The notes under the pieces were generated by a model, which worked only from the letters and a program-made list of their open reading frames with translations, did not search any database and was not told the DNA's origin. A DNA stretch of 64,000 bases from Taklimakanibacter lacteus (GTDB taxonomy: Bacteria > Pseudomonadota > Alphaproteobacteria > Rhizobiales > Aestuariivirgaceae), in the NCBI GenBank assembly GCA_003576695.1, contig QOZQ01000011.1, positions 155,096 to 219,095 on the forward strand, given 5' to 3'. The translations under genes and the position numbers were made by a program. Positions 1-6,937 of the stretch are shown here, piece by piece; positions within the stretch are counted from its first letter, which is position 1; each line of letters starts with the position of its first letter.

Positions 1-761
1 CTGCGCTTTGCCGCGGCGTCGAAGGCGGTGGCGGTCGCCTCCCGGAAGGCCCTGACCGCGGCATTCTCCTGGACGAAGGATTGCACGGCGCTGACCGCGA
101 GCAGGCGCTCCTGCGCATAGGCGGCCGAATGGGCCAGCGTGTCCTGCGCGTCGCGCGACAGCGCGCGCACTTTCCTGCCGAAAAAGATGAGCGGCAGCAC
201 GATCAGCGGAATGGCAAGGAGGACGAGCCCTGAGAGCTTGGGGCTGGTCACCACCATCATGACGGCGGCGCCGATAAGCATGGCCAGGTTGCGCAGCGCG
301 ATCGAGGCCGAGGTCGAGAAGGCCGATTTGATCTGGGTGGTGTCGGCGGTGAGGCGCGAGACGATCTCGCCCGAGCGGTTGGCCTCGAAGAAGGAAGGGC
401 TCAGATCGAGGAGATGCCTGAACAGGAGATCGCGCGTGTCGGCGACGATGCGCTCGCCGAGCCAGGTGACGAGATAGAAACGCGCCGCCGAGGCCAGTGC
501 CAGCACGGCGACGACCGCCAGCATGACGGCGAAATACCGGTCGATGAAGATATCGCCGCCCGGAGAAAAACCATGGTCGATGACGCGGCGCACAGCCAGG
601 GGCACGCTCAGCGTGGCGAGCGCCGCCACGATCAGGGCGACGAAAGCCAGCCCGATCTGGATCCGGTAGCCCTGAAGCAGCGGCAGGAACCGGCGAAGGG
701 GCTTGAGGCTCTTGCCGGCCGGCCGGGCCGGGGTGGCATTGTCTGCGGAGGAACGGGCCAT
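1..761 (-). CDS. ABC exporter, transmembrane half (partial)
   Basis: The minus strand is open from an ATG at 761 to the left edge of the window, about 253 codons without a stop. The product begins with a short polar tail (MARSSADNATP) and continues as the six-helix exporter-type transmembrane domain. It contains the typical motif region around FRHLLDLSPSFFEANRSGE and RLTADTTQIKSAF, which in MsbA/LmrA-like half-transporters precedes the coupling helices. The nucleotide-binding domain would lie outside the window, so Walker motifs cannot be checked. The substrate is unknown; lipid or drug export by a homodimer is the usual role of this family. It is transcribed away from rpmE. Confidence 0.85.
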   Translation of the reverse strand, partial: MARSSADNATPARPAGKSLKPLRRFLPLLQGYRIQIGLAFVALIVAALATLSVPLAVRRVIDHGFSPGGDIFIDRYFAVMLAVVAVLALASAARFYLVTWLGERIVADTRDLLFRHLLDLSPSFFEANRSGEIVSRLTADTTQIKSAFSTSASIALRNLAMLIGAAVMMVVTSPKLSGLVLLAIPLIVLPLIFFGRKVRALSRDAQDTLAHSAAYAQERLLAVSAVQSFVQENAAVRAFREATATAFDAAAKR

Positions 762-908
762 CGCTACCAGTTAAACCAGGCTTGGGGGGCTGTGAAAGGG
801 CCAAGCCGCCGCACTTGCACAGAAGGGGCCCCTCCTGTATAGACGCCGCCCGAAACCCTTAAATTCGACATTTCCGGGCGCCGGGCGCGCCAACAGAGAG
901 TTTACGCC

Positions 909-1130
909 ATGAAGAAAGACATTCATCCCAAATACCACATGATCAATGTGGTCATGACCGACGGCAGCAAGTTCCAGACCCGGTCCACCTGGGGCAAGGA
1001 AGGCGACACGCTCAATCTCGACATCGATCCGAAGTCGCATCCGGCCTGGACCGGTGGCCAGCAGACGCTTCTCGACCGCGGCGGCCGCGTCAGCAAGTTC
1101 AAGCAGAAGTTCGGCTTCCTCAACAAGTGA
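909..1130 (+). CDS. rpmE: 50S ribosomal protein L31
   Basis: This is a 73-residue protein with the L31 start [10 protein letters not shown] and the conserved WTGGQQ and [11 protein letters not shown] segments. L31 sits in the large subunit and bridges to the 30S head. This copy lacks the CxxC zinc-ribbon cysteines, so it is the zinc-independent (C-minus) form seen in many alphaproteobacteria. The upstream sequence has a GAGAG-type ribosome site. A strong hairpin follows the gene, so it looks monocistronic. Confidence 0.97.
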   Translation: MKKDIHPKYHMINVVMTDGSKFQTRSTWGKEGDTLNLDIDPKSHPAWTGGQQTLLDRGGRVSKFKQKFGFLNK

Positions 1131-1153
1131 GGCCGCGCCATCCTTCGTGCGGA

Positions 1154-1183
1154 ACAAAACCCGGCCGATGTGCCGGGTTTTGT
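1154..1183 (+). terminator. rpmE terminator hairpin
   Basis: A perfect 12-bp stem (ACAAAACCCGGC with GCCGGGTTTTGT, six-base loop) starts 23 bases after the rpmE stop. The 3' arm ends in a T-rich stretch, as expected of an intrinsic terminator; the A-rich 5' arm would let it work on both strands. Confidence 0.7.
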
Positions 1184-1201
1184 GTTTGAAGAGGACAAGA
1201 C

Positions 1202-1486
1202 ATGCAGAAGGAAGGCAAAGCGCGCATCGAAATCACCTACTGCACCCAGTGCCAGTGGCTGCTCCGGGCCGGCTGGATGGCGCAGGAGCTGCTCTCGACC
1301 TTTGCGACCGAGCTCGGCGAGGTGGCGCTGGTGCCCGGCACCGGCGGCATCTTCCAGATCACCTGCGATGGCGAGCTGATCTGGGAGCGCAAGCGTGACG
1401 GCGGCTTTCCCGACGTGAAGACCCTGAAGCAGCTGGTGCGCGACCGCGTCTCGCCCGAGCGCGATCTCGGCCATACGGATCGCTAG
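1202..1486 (+). CDS. SelT/SelW/SelH-family thioredoxin-fold protein
   Basis: This 94-residue protein belongs to the Rdx/SelW family. It shows the family fold core: a beta strand (ARIEITYC), a CxxC redox motif at C14-C17 (CTQC) in place of the CxxU of selenoproteins, an amphipathic helix with WLLRAGWMAQELL, and the C-terminal GxFEI-like strand (GGIFQITCDGELIWERKRDGGFPDVK). The family is thought to be a redox carrier in the cytosol; the partner is unknown. The gene ends four bases into the convergent DUF2165 gene. A good RBS is not obvious, but length and N-terminus match the family. Confidence 0.85.
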   Translation: MQKEGKARIEITYCTQCQWLLRAGWMAQELLSTFATELGEVALVPGTGGIFQITCDGELIWERKRDGGFPDVKTLKQLVRDRVSPERDLGHTDR

Positions 1487-1983
1487 CGCGTCGCCAAATC
1501 ACCGTCCGGCTGGTTGAGATAGATCAGCACGCCGATGATGGCGACATAGAACTTGAAGGCGGCGTCCTGCCCGTTCCAGGTCTGCGACTGCCACATGGCG
1601 AACCATTCGCCGCCGACGACCATGAAGCCGAAGAACCAGACGAGGAAGCCCATGGTGGCGCCGATGACGGCGAAGCGCTTGGCCTGGTTGAAACGGGCAC
1701 CGGTCGCGTGGCGGGCCTGCCAGAGGTGCCAGACGCCGATCAGGAACAGGATGCAGGTCAGGCCTTCGCCCAATATGATGAGCCAGTAGCCGGCATGCCA
1801 GAGGGTCTCATTGGTGATGGCGCGGTACATCAGCTTGTTGCCGGGAAAGGTCGTGTCCATGCTCAGCACATGCTGGACAAAGGCGAAGTTCGAGCCGTAA
1901 TCGGTGATGTTGCCGAAGGTCACCATGAAGGCGAAGGCGGCAAGGCACAGGCACAGGATGATCTTGGAAAGACGGACGGTCAT
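1483..1983 (-). CDS. DUF2165 family small membrane protein
   Basis: The start at 1983 is preferred over the upstream one because GGGAG lies at the right distance before it. The 166-residue product has four predicted helices (near LSKIILCLCLAAFAFMV, WLIILGEGLTCILFLIG, AVIGATMGFLVWFFGF and FYVAIIGVLIYL). The loop contains MDTTFPGN and WHAGYW, as in the DUF2165 (predicted small integral membrane protein) family. Function is unknown. Its 3' end overlaps the SelW-like gene by four bases tail to tail, and its start codon overlaps that of the divergent gene at 1982 by two bases. Confidence 0.88.
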   Translation of the reverse strand: MTVRLSKIILCLCLAAFAFMVTFGNITDYGSNFAFVQHVLSMDTTFPGNKLMYRAITNETLWHAGYWLIILGEGLTCILFLIGVWHLWQARHATGARFNQAKRFAVIGATMGFLVWFFGFMVVGGEWFAMWQSQTWNGQDAAFKFYVAIIGVLIYLNQPDGDLATR

Positions 1984-2263
1984 GGCAAAGGCTCCCACCA
2001 GCGAATCTGCCGCCGATGATATGCGCAATATGGTCGTCTGTCTTACGCAGAGCGCCCAGCGCTATGCCGACAAGCATCAGATCCGGGACGATCTCAGGGC
2101 GCTCGAGCTCGGCACCGATTGCATGCCGGGTGACCTTGTCTCGGTCGAGATCGGCATGCGGCCGCATGACTTCATCGTCCTGCGCCGCCGGTGGATCATC
2201 GGCGGCGCCCGGCGCCAGCTCGAGGTGACGCTGGATCATCCAGCGAGGCTGGCCAGACAGTGA
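1982..2263 (+). CDS. conserved hypothetical protein, 80-93 aa
   Basis: This is a short basic protein with no recognised domain. The core (MRPHDFIVLRRRWIIGG followed by LEVTLDHPAR) looks like a small beta-rich fold and has codon use like its neighbours, which argues for a real gene. Three in-frame starts are possible: 1982, 2021 and 2030. None has a strong RBS; 1982 overlaps the divergent DUF2165 start, so a later start would leave room for promoters. It ends one base before the convergent rcdA stop. Confidence 0.55.
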   Translation: MAKAPTSESAADDMRNMVVCLTQSAQRYADKHQIRDDLRALELGTDCMPGDLVSVEIGMRPHDFIVLRRRWIIGGARRQLEVTLDHPARLARQ

Positions 2264-2264
2264 A

Positions 2265-2804
2265 TTAGCGGCGTGCCATTTTGAAAACCGCGGCGAGCCG
2301 GTCCATCTGGTGGCTGACCGGATTGGGCTGCACCGGGGCGGACCTGGCCTTGGCGGAGAGCATCTCGTCGAGCTTCTGGATGCGCTCATGCAGGCGCAGG
2401 GAGCGGTCGACAAGCTCCTTGAGGGCCAGGGGAATCTGGTCATAGCCGGTGAGCGTGTGGCCGGCGCCGATCTCGGCCAGGTTGATGCGGTGCTTCTCCT
2501 TGGAGGCGTCCTCGAGCGAAATCTCGCCGGCGCTGACCGCCCGCTGCAGCAGCAACCAGGAGGCAAGCTGCATCAGGCGCGTGGTCAGGCGCATGCTCTC
2601 GGTGGCATAGGCGATGGCGCCGGTGCGGTCGAGGAGGCGGGCATCCTGGCGGCCGGGACCGTCCAGGTAATTGGCCGTCTCTTCGACAAGCCCCATGCCT
2701 TCCTTGAATATTCCGGCAAACTGGTCGGACGCGGTGAACCGTGCCAGGAAATCGACGAGGCTCTCATTGCCGTCGTTCCTGCTGTTTTCCCCTGTAGCCT
2801 TCAT
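2265..2804 (-). CDS. rcdA: RcdA-family protease adaptor (DUF1465)
   Basis: This 179-residue protein carries the DUF1465 signature: FxxxFKEGMGLVEETANYLDGPGR, then YATESMRLTTRLMQLASWLL, then a helical segment and a disordered C-terminal tail. In Caulobacter crescentus the member RcdA delivers cell-cycle substrates, including CtrA, to ClpXP together with CpdR and PopA. The assignment of that role here is by family. The gene is preceded by two full CtrA-type boxes (2856-2870, 2920-2934) and by adjacent GAATC and GATTC methylation sites (2807-2816), fitting cell-cycle control. The ATG at 2804 is the only start that keeps the whole domain. Confidence 0.88.
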   Translation of the reverse strand: MKATGENSRNDGNESLVDFLARFTASDQFAGIFKEGMGLVEETANYLDGPGRQDARLLDRTGAIAYATESMRLTTRLMQLASWLLLQRAVSAGEISLEDASKEKHRINLAEIGAGHTLTGYDQIPLALKELVDRSLRLHERIQKLDEMLSAKARSAPVQPNPVSHQMDRLAAVFKMARR

Positions 2805-2806
2805 GA

Positions 2807-2816
2807 GAATCGATTC
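2807..2816. promoter_or_regulatory. paired GANTC (CcrM-type) sites before rcdA
   Basis: GAATCGATTC holds two back-to-back GANTC sites two bases upstream of the rcdA start codon. Two more GAATC sites are at 3019-3023 and 3058-3062. GANTC is the target of the cell-cycle methylase CcrM in alphaproteobacteria. Regulation by methylation here is inference. Confidence 0.5.
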
Positions 2817-2855
2817 TTTCGTTCTTTTCTCCGTCGCACCCTCATCGAAACGGGA

Positions 2856-2870
2856 TTAACGGAACATTAA
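2856..2870 (-). promoter_or_regulatory. CtrA-type box, proximal
   Basis: TTAA, seven bases, TTAA: an exact match to the full CtrA binding consensus, 52 bases upstream of the rcdA start. The spacing suits activation of a minus-strand promoter driving rcdA. Confidence 0.65.
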
Positions 2871-2919
2871 TCTTGGTTCATTTTCGGCCACTATCCACAG
2901 GAAACGGCCGTAACAGGGA

Positions 2920-2934
2920 TTAACGAGCAATTAA
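2920..2934 (-). promoter_or_regulatory. CtrA-type box, distal
   Basis: This is a second exact TTAA-N7-TTAA site, 64 bases upstream of the first, i.e. about six helical turns, so both sites face the same side of the helix. Confidence 0.6.
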
Positions 2935-2940
2935 CAGGCC

Positions 2941-2970
2941 AAAAAAAAGCCGCGCAGAAGCGCGGCTTAA
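2941..2970 (-). terminator. intrinsic terminator upstream of rcdA
   Basis: AAGCCGCGC and GCGCGGCTT form a perfect 9-bp stem with an AGAA loop. On the minus strand the stem is followed by an eight-base T run (2948-2941). It ends transcription coming from DUF1192 or from the candidate small RNA, and separates both from rcdA. Confidence 0.85.
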
Positions 2971-3040
2971 AGGTTCTAACAGGGAGGCGTCAAACAGAGT
3001 GGACAGGAGCCACTCGGAGAATCCAGATGACTGGATTACG
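2941..3040 (-). ncRNA. candidate small RNA or structured 3' UTR
   Basis: Read on the minus strand, three consecutive stem-loops occur in about 100 bases: a 7-bp stem with four-base loop (3020-3037), a 6-bp stem with seven-base loop (2997-3015) and a 9-bp GC-rich terminator stem (2947-2968) followed by eight T residues. No coding potential is visible. It lies 80 bases after the DUF1192 stop, so it may be that gene's 3' UTR or a separate small RNA. I could not identify a convincing promoter just upstream. Confidence 0.4.
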
Positions 3041-3119
3041 TTGATGAAAATACAACCGAATCCCTTACCGATTGGTTAACGATACGGTTGCTTAACGCAA
3101 AAAGAGTCTGAACGGCCTG

Positions 3120-3308
3120 TCAGCTGCGGAAAAACGCGTCGGCGGCGGCCTTGCTCGACTGCTTGCCGGCGATCGCCTCGCGGATGCGGATGATCTCGGA
3201 TTCCAAAAGATGAACACGGTGTTCGAGTTCGGCTACCGACAGGAGAGCCAGATCCTCGCCAATGACGATCTCGGATTTCTTGAGCGGACGAATGTCGTCG
3301 AGGTCCAT
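3120..3308 (-). CDS. DUF1192 family protein
   Basis: This 62-residue protein starts MDLDDIRP and carries the family pattern IGEDLALLSVAELEHRVHLLESEI followed by IREAIAGKQSSKAAADAFFR. It is a short coiled-coil with a conserved KxxAxxFF-like tail, found next to rcdA or regulators in Hyphomicrobiales. Function is unknown. The start is set by GGGAGA seven bases upstream. An upstream extension of this frame to 3536 overlaps the regulator gene and lacks family support. Confidence 0.85.
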   Translation of the reverse strand: MDLDDIRPLKKSEIVIGEDLALLSVAELEHRVHLLESEIIRIREAIAGKQSSKAAADAFFRS

Positions 3309-3400
3309 GGGCAACTCTCCCTTGGCGATAAGATCAACCGAGCCGGCAGTTTGGCGCCGGCATGGGCGGCGTGCAAGTTTTTCGCGGAGGTCCGGTTGCC

Positions 3401-4018
3401 TCACGGCGCGAAACCGTATGGGCGCCGGCGCAGCGCGTCGACTTCCTCGGCACTCAGAAGCGCGACCAGATTGCGCAGGACGGTGGCAATGGCCTCCTCG
3501 CGGCCAATGTCGTCGCCCACCGCCTTGCGCAGCCACAGGCCATCGATCAGGCCGGCGATCGACAGGCTCGCCTCACGCAGGCGCCGTTTGTCCAGCAGGC
3601 CCGCGAAGGCGGAGGCCAAATTGGAAGCGATGCGGCGATGGAACAGGCGCTGGAGGCGCTCATAGTTCCGGTTCGTATTGGTCGCCGCACACACCGACAG
3701 CCAGGCGGTGGCGACATTGCGGTTGAAGGCGGTGGCGGGGAAATTGCCTTCCACGATCGCTTCGAGGCGCTGCCAGGAAGTTGCGGCCTGGCGCATGCGA
3801 GCGATCACATCCTCCATCAGGAGCCGGTTGTTGAACCTCACCATGGCGTAGAGCACCTCGTCCTTGCCCTTGAAATAATAAGCGAGGATGCCCGGCGACA
3901 TCCCGGCCTCCTTGCAGATGCGGGCGGTGGTGAGGCCCGGCAGGCCCTCGCGCAGGAAGACGCGGTGCGCCGCCTCGATCAGCTCGGCGCGGCGGATTTC
4001 ATCGATTCGCTTGCGCAT
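3401..4018 (-). CDS. betI: TetR-family repressor, BetI-like
   Basis: This 205-residue protein has an N-terminal TetR helix-turn-helix (about residues 8-55, ending MSPGILAYYFKGKDEVLYAMV) and a C-terminal ligand domain with the BetI-like segments AFNRNVATAWLSVCAATNTNRNYERLQRLFHRRIASNL and GLIDGLWLRKAV. BetI proteins repress choline and glycine-betaine genes and are released by choline. The gene is divergent from a choline/betaine binding-protein gene, and a perfect 16-bp palindrome sits midway between them. Choline as ligand is inference from family and context; no betA/betB genes are in the window. Confidence 0.82.
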   Translation of the reverse strand: MRKRIDEIRRAELIEAAHRVFLREGLPGLTTARICKEAGMSPGILAYYFKGKDEVLYAMVRFNNRLLMEDVIARMRQAATSWQRLEAIVEGNFPATAFNRNVATAWLSVCAATNTNRNYERLQRLFHRRIASNLASAFAGLLDKRRLREASLSIAGLIDGLWLRKAVGDDIGREEAIATVLRNLVALLSAEEVDALRRRPYGFAP

Positions 4019-4028
4019 GACAGGTGAT

Positions 4029-4034
4029 ATTATA
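4029..4034 (-). promoter_or_regulatory. candidate -10 element of the betI-like gene
   Basis: TATAAT on the minus strand, 15 bases from the operator edge. The matching -35 region would fall inside the palindrome, so binding of the repressor would block it. Confidence 0.5.
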
Positions 4035-4049
4035 TCTCAAATCAATAAC

Positions 4050-4065
4050 TTGTACGATCGTACAA
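4050..4065. promoter_or_regulatory. 16-bp palindromic operator
   Basis: TTGTACGATCGTACAA is a perfect palindrome centred between 4057 and 4058. It lies between the divergent regulator and binding-protein genes, the usual place for a TetR/BetI operator. Confidence 0.72.
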
Positions 4066-4080
4066 TTTCCTGTATTGACA

Positions 4081-4086
4081 TATAAT
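4081..4086 (+). promoter_or_regulatory. candidate -10 element of the choX-like gene
   Basis: TATAAT, 15 bases from the operator edge, mirror image of the minus-strand -10 at 4034-4029. A TTGACA directly abuts it (4075-4080) and therefore cannot be its own -35. Confidence 0.5.
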
Positions 4087-4139
4087 GAGACGCGAATAGG
4101 CTGGGCGAAAACCATAAGCGCCGGGAGAGGAAACAACAC

Positions 4140-5078
4140 ATGCGCAGAATGCTCGCCTTCACCTTACTGTTCGGCTGCTGCTCCTGGGCCGCCCAGGCCG
4201 CCCAGGCCGCCGATGCGCCGCAATGCCAGAAGGTGCGGATCTCGGACCTCGGCTGGACCGATATCGCGCTCACCAACAGCACTGCGGAAGTGCTGCTCGA
4301 CGCCCTGGGCTACGAAGCGACCCAGACGCTGCTCGGGCTCGATGTCACCTATATGAGCCTCAAGAACAACGAGATGGACGTGTTCCAGGGCAATTGGCGC
4401 CCGGTGCAGGACGAGCAGTATAGATCCTATTTCGAAGAGGGTTCGGTCGAGGTCCTGGGCGTCAATCTGGAAGGCGCCAAATTCACCCTGGCGGTTCCGA
4501 AATATGTGTCGGATGCCGGCGTGAAGAGCTTTGCCGATCTGGCCCAGCATGGCGATCAGTTCGGCAAGAAGATCTATGGCATCGAGCCCGGCTCGAACCA
4601 GCCGCTGCTCGATATGGTGGCCGCCAACCGGCATGGGCTCGGCGGCTGGGAGATCGTCGAATCGAGCGAAGCGGCGATGCTGGCCCAGGTTAGGAAATCG
4701 GTGCCCGGCAAGGACTGGATCGTGTTTCTGGGCTGGGCGCCGCATCCGATGAATCTCGATCACGAGATGACCTATCTGGCGGGCGGCGATGTCGAATATG
4801 GTCCCAATTTCGGCGGCGCCACGGTGCGCACGATCGCGCGCAAGGGCTTCACGAGCGAATGCCCCAATGCGGCGAAACTGTTCGCCAATCTGGTCTTTGA
4901 CCTGGACTATGAGAACTACGGCATGCAGATGGTGCTGGGCGAAGGCAGGACGGCCGAAGACGCGGCGCGCGAGATGCTGAAACGCAATCCCGACAAGCTC
5001 GCCAGATGGCTGGATGGGGTTGCCACTTTCGATGGCCAGCCGGCACTGCCCGCGGTGAAATCGGCACTGGGGCTCTGA
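4140..5078 (+). CDS. choX: choline/glycine-betaine ABC transporter binding protein
   Basis: This 312-residue periplasmic protein has a signal peptide (about residues 1-24, ending AAQAA) and the OpuAC/ProX fold. Aromatic residues that form the quaternary-amine cage in ChoX are in place: W39 (DLGWTD), W86 (QGNW) and a tryptophan near residue 200 (LGWAPHPMN), with the C-terminal NYGMQMVLGEGRTAEDAAREMLKRNPD region. Upstream is GAGAGG. The match is best to ChoX, the choline-specific binding protein of rhizobia. No permease or ATPase (choW, choV) follows, so it must use components coded elsewhere or have lost them. Confidence 0.88.
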   Translation: MRRMLAFTLLFGCCSWAAQAAQAADAPQCQKVRISDLGWTDIALTNSTAEVLLDALGYEATQTLLGLDVTYMSLKNNEMDVFQGNWRPVQDEQYRSYFEEGSVEVLGVNLEGAKFTLAVPKYVSDAGVKSFADLAQHGDQFGKKIYGIEPGSNQPLLDMVAANRHGLGGWEIVESSEAAMLAQVRKSVPGKDWIVFLGWAPHPMNLDHEMTYLAGGDVEYGPNFGGATVRTIARKGFTSECPNAAKLFANLVFDLDYENYGMQMVLGEGRTAEDAAREMLKRNPDKLARWLDGVATFDGQPALPAVKSALGL

Positions 5079-5139
5079 GAACTCGACAAGTCACACGGAA
5101 AGATTCAATCTCCGGCGATGCCATTTGCAGGAGATTTGC

Positions 5140-6138
5140 ATGACCGACTTGCCGCGCCAGATGACCGCCATTGCCATTGCCAGACCGGGCGGGCCTGAGG
5201 TGCTCAAGCCGGAGCGGATCGCCGTTCCGCCGCTCAAGGACAGCGAGGTGCTGATCAAGGTCGCCGCGGCGGGCGTCAACCGCCCCGATGTGCTCCAGCG
5301 CCAGGGCGGCTATCCGCCGCCCGCCGGCGCGCCCCTGACGCCGGGGCTCGAAGTGGCGGGCACGGTCGTGGCCAGGGGCCCGTTGGTAAAGCGCTACAAG
5401 GAGGGCGATGCCGTCACCGCGCTGGTGCCGGGCGGTGGCTATGCCGAATATTGCGCCGCGGCCGAGGACAATGCGCTGCCGGTGCCTGAGGGATTGTCGC
5501 TGACCGAGGCGGGCGGCGTGCCTGAAACCTTCTTTACCGTGTGGACCAATGTGTTCGAGCGGGCAGGACTCAAGTCCGGTGAGACGCTGCTCGTCCATGG
5601 CGGCTCGAGCGGCATCGGCACCACCGCCATCATGCTGGCGCATCACCTGGGATCGCGCGTCTTCGCCACGGCCGGCAGCGCCGTCAAGTGCCGGGCCTGC
5701 GAAGCGCTGGGGGCCGAGCGCGGCATCAATTACCGAGACGAGGATTTCGTCGCCATCGTCAAGGAACTGACGGATGGCAAGGGCGCCGATGTCATCCTCG
5801 ACATGGTGGGCGGCGATTATATCGGGCGCAACATGGCGGCGGCGGCCATGCACGGGCGGATCGTCAATATCGCCTTCCTCAAGGGATCGAAGGTCGAGGT
5901 CGACCTCCTGCCCATCATGGTAAAGCGCCTCACCCTCACGGGCTCGACGCTCAGGCCGCGCAGCGTGGCGGAGAAGGCCCTGATCGCCCGGGCGCTCGAG
6001 GCCAGGGTCTGGCCGCTCATCGCCCAAGGCAAGATCAGGCCGCAAATCTACAAGACCTTCCCGCTGAGCGAGGCCGCGGAAGCCCACCGGCTCATGGAAA
6101 CGAGCGCCCATGTGGGCAAGATTGTGCTTGTGCCCTGA
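5140..6138 (+). CDS. NAD(P)H-quinone oxidoreductase, PIG3-type
   Basis: This 332-residue zinc-free medium-chain dehydrogenase/reductase starts at 5140 because AGGAG lies seven bases before that ATG. It has the N-terminal catalytic fold (VNRPDVLQRQGGYPPP, a quinone-oxidoreductase hallmark), then a Rossmann domain with HGGSSGIG at residues 153-160 and VILDMVGGDYIGRN. The family reduces quinones with NADPH by one or two electrons in the cytosol; the natural substrate is unknown. It stands alone 61 bases after the binding-protein gene and is not obviously in an operon with it. Confidence 0.9.
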   Translation: MTDLPRQMTAIAIARPGGPEVLKPERIAVPPLKDSEVLIKVAAAGVNRPDVLQRQGGYPPPAGAPLTPGLEVAGTVVARGPLVKRYKEGDAVTALVPGGGYAEYCAAAEDNALPVPEGLSLTEAGGVPETFFTVWTNVFERAGLKSGETLLVHGGSSGIGTTAIMLAHHLGSRVFATAGSAVKCRACEALGAERGINYRDEDFVAIVKELTDGKGADVILDMVGGDYIGRNMAAAAMHGRIVNIAFLKGSKVEVDLLPIMVKRLTLTGSTLRPRSVAEKALIARALEARVWPLIAQGKIRPQIYKTFPLSEAAEAHRLMETSAHVGKIVLVP

Positions 6139-6223
6139 GGGGGGCAGCGCCTATATAGCCCCTATTCCATCAATCTTTTGATCTCGCGATCACAGAGCTT
6201 CGGTTCTGAAGGAGTTTTTACCT

Positions 6224-6937
6224 ATGTCACGCGCACCGCTCATGCCCAAGGCCACGGCTGTCTGGCTGGTCGAGAACACTGCGCTCACCTTCCGGCAGAT
6301 CGCCGATTTCGCCGGCCTGCATGAGCTCGAGGTGAAGGGCATCGCCGATGGCGACGTCGCCCAGGGCATCAAGGGCCTCGACCCGGTGACCGGCGGCCAG
6401 CTCACCCGCGAGGAGATCGAGAAGGGCGAGAAGAACCAGGACTACCGGCTCAAGCTGCTCGAGCCCAAGGTCAATATCGCCGTCCAGAAATCGACCAAGG
6501 GACCGCGCTACACGCCGGTCTCGAAGCGCGGCGACCGCCCGGATGCCATTGCCTGGCTCCTGCGCTATCACCCGGAATTGCCGGATTCGCAGGTCATGAA
6601 GCTCGTCGGCACGACCAAGACGACGATCGCCGCCATCCGCGACCGCACCCACTGGAACGCGCCCAACATCAAGCCGGTCGATCCGGTGTCGCTGGGCCTG
6701 TGCTCGCAGATCGATCTCGATTTCGCCGTGCAGAAGGCGGCGCGCAAGGCCGGTCGCGGCATCGTCCCCGACGCCGAGCCGGTCCGCACCCTCATCCCGG
6801 CGGCGGCGGCCGTGGTTCCTCCGGCGACTCCCGCCGAGCCCGAGCCTCAGGCCAAGAAGCCGCAGGAAGAGGAATATGACGCCGATTCCGTCTTCGCCAA
6901 GCTCAAGGGCCTCAAGGCGCCGAGCGAGGACGAATAA
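6224..6937 (+). CDS. trcR: cell-cycle transcriptional regulator TrcR (DUF1013)
   Basis: This 237-residue protein begins MSRAPLMPKATAVWLVENTALTF and has two helix-turn-helix-like stretches: the N-terminal TFRQIADFAGLHELEVKGIADG and the central WLLRYHPELPDSQVMKLVGTTKTTIAAIRDRTHWN. The tail is a Pro/Ala/Glu-rich linker ending in the conserved DADSVFAKLKGLK. This is the DUF1013 family, annotated as TrcR, widespread in alphaproteobacteria and associated with transcribed chromatin in Caulobacter. AGGAG is six to ten bases upstream. The stop overlaps the start of the next gene by one base. Confidence 0.9.
   Translation: MSRAPLMPKATAVWLVENTALTFRQIADFAGLHELEVKGIADGDVAQGIKGLDPVTGGQLTREEIEKGEKNQDYRLKLLEPKVNIAVQKSTKGPRYTPVSKRGDRPDAIAWLLRYHPELPDSQVMKLVGTTKTTIAAIRDRTHWNAPNIKPVDPVSLGLCSQIDLDFAVQKAARKAGRGIVPDAEPVRTLIPAAAAVVPPATPAEPEPQAKKPQEEEYDADSVFAKLKGLKAPSEDE

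Noticed and set aside
3076..3095. A further CtrA site from two TTAA elements
   Set aside because: The halves are 12 bases apart, not 7, so it does not match the full box.
4075..4086. TTGACA next to TATAAT read as one promoter
   Set aside because: The two hexamers touch, leaving no spacer, so they cannot form one sigma-70 promoter.
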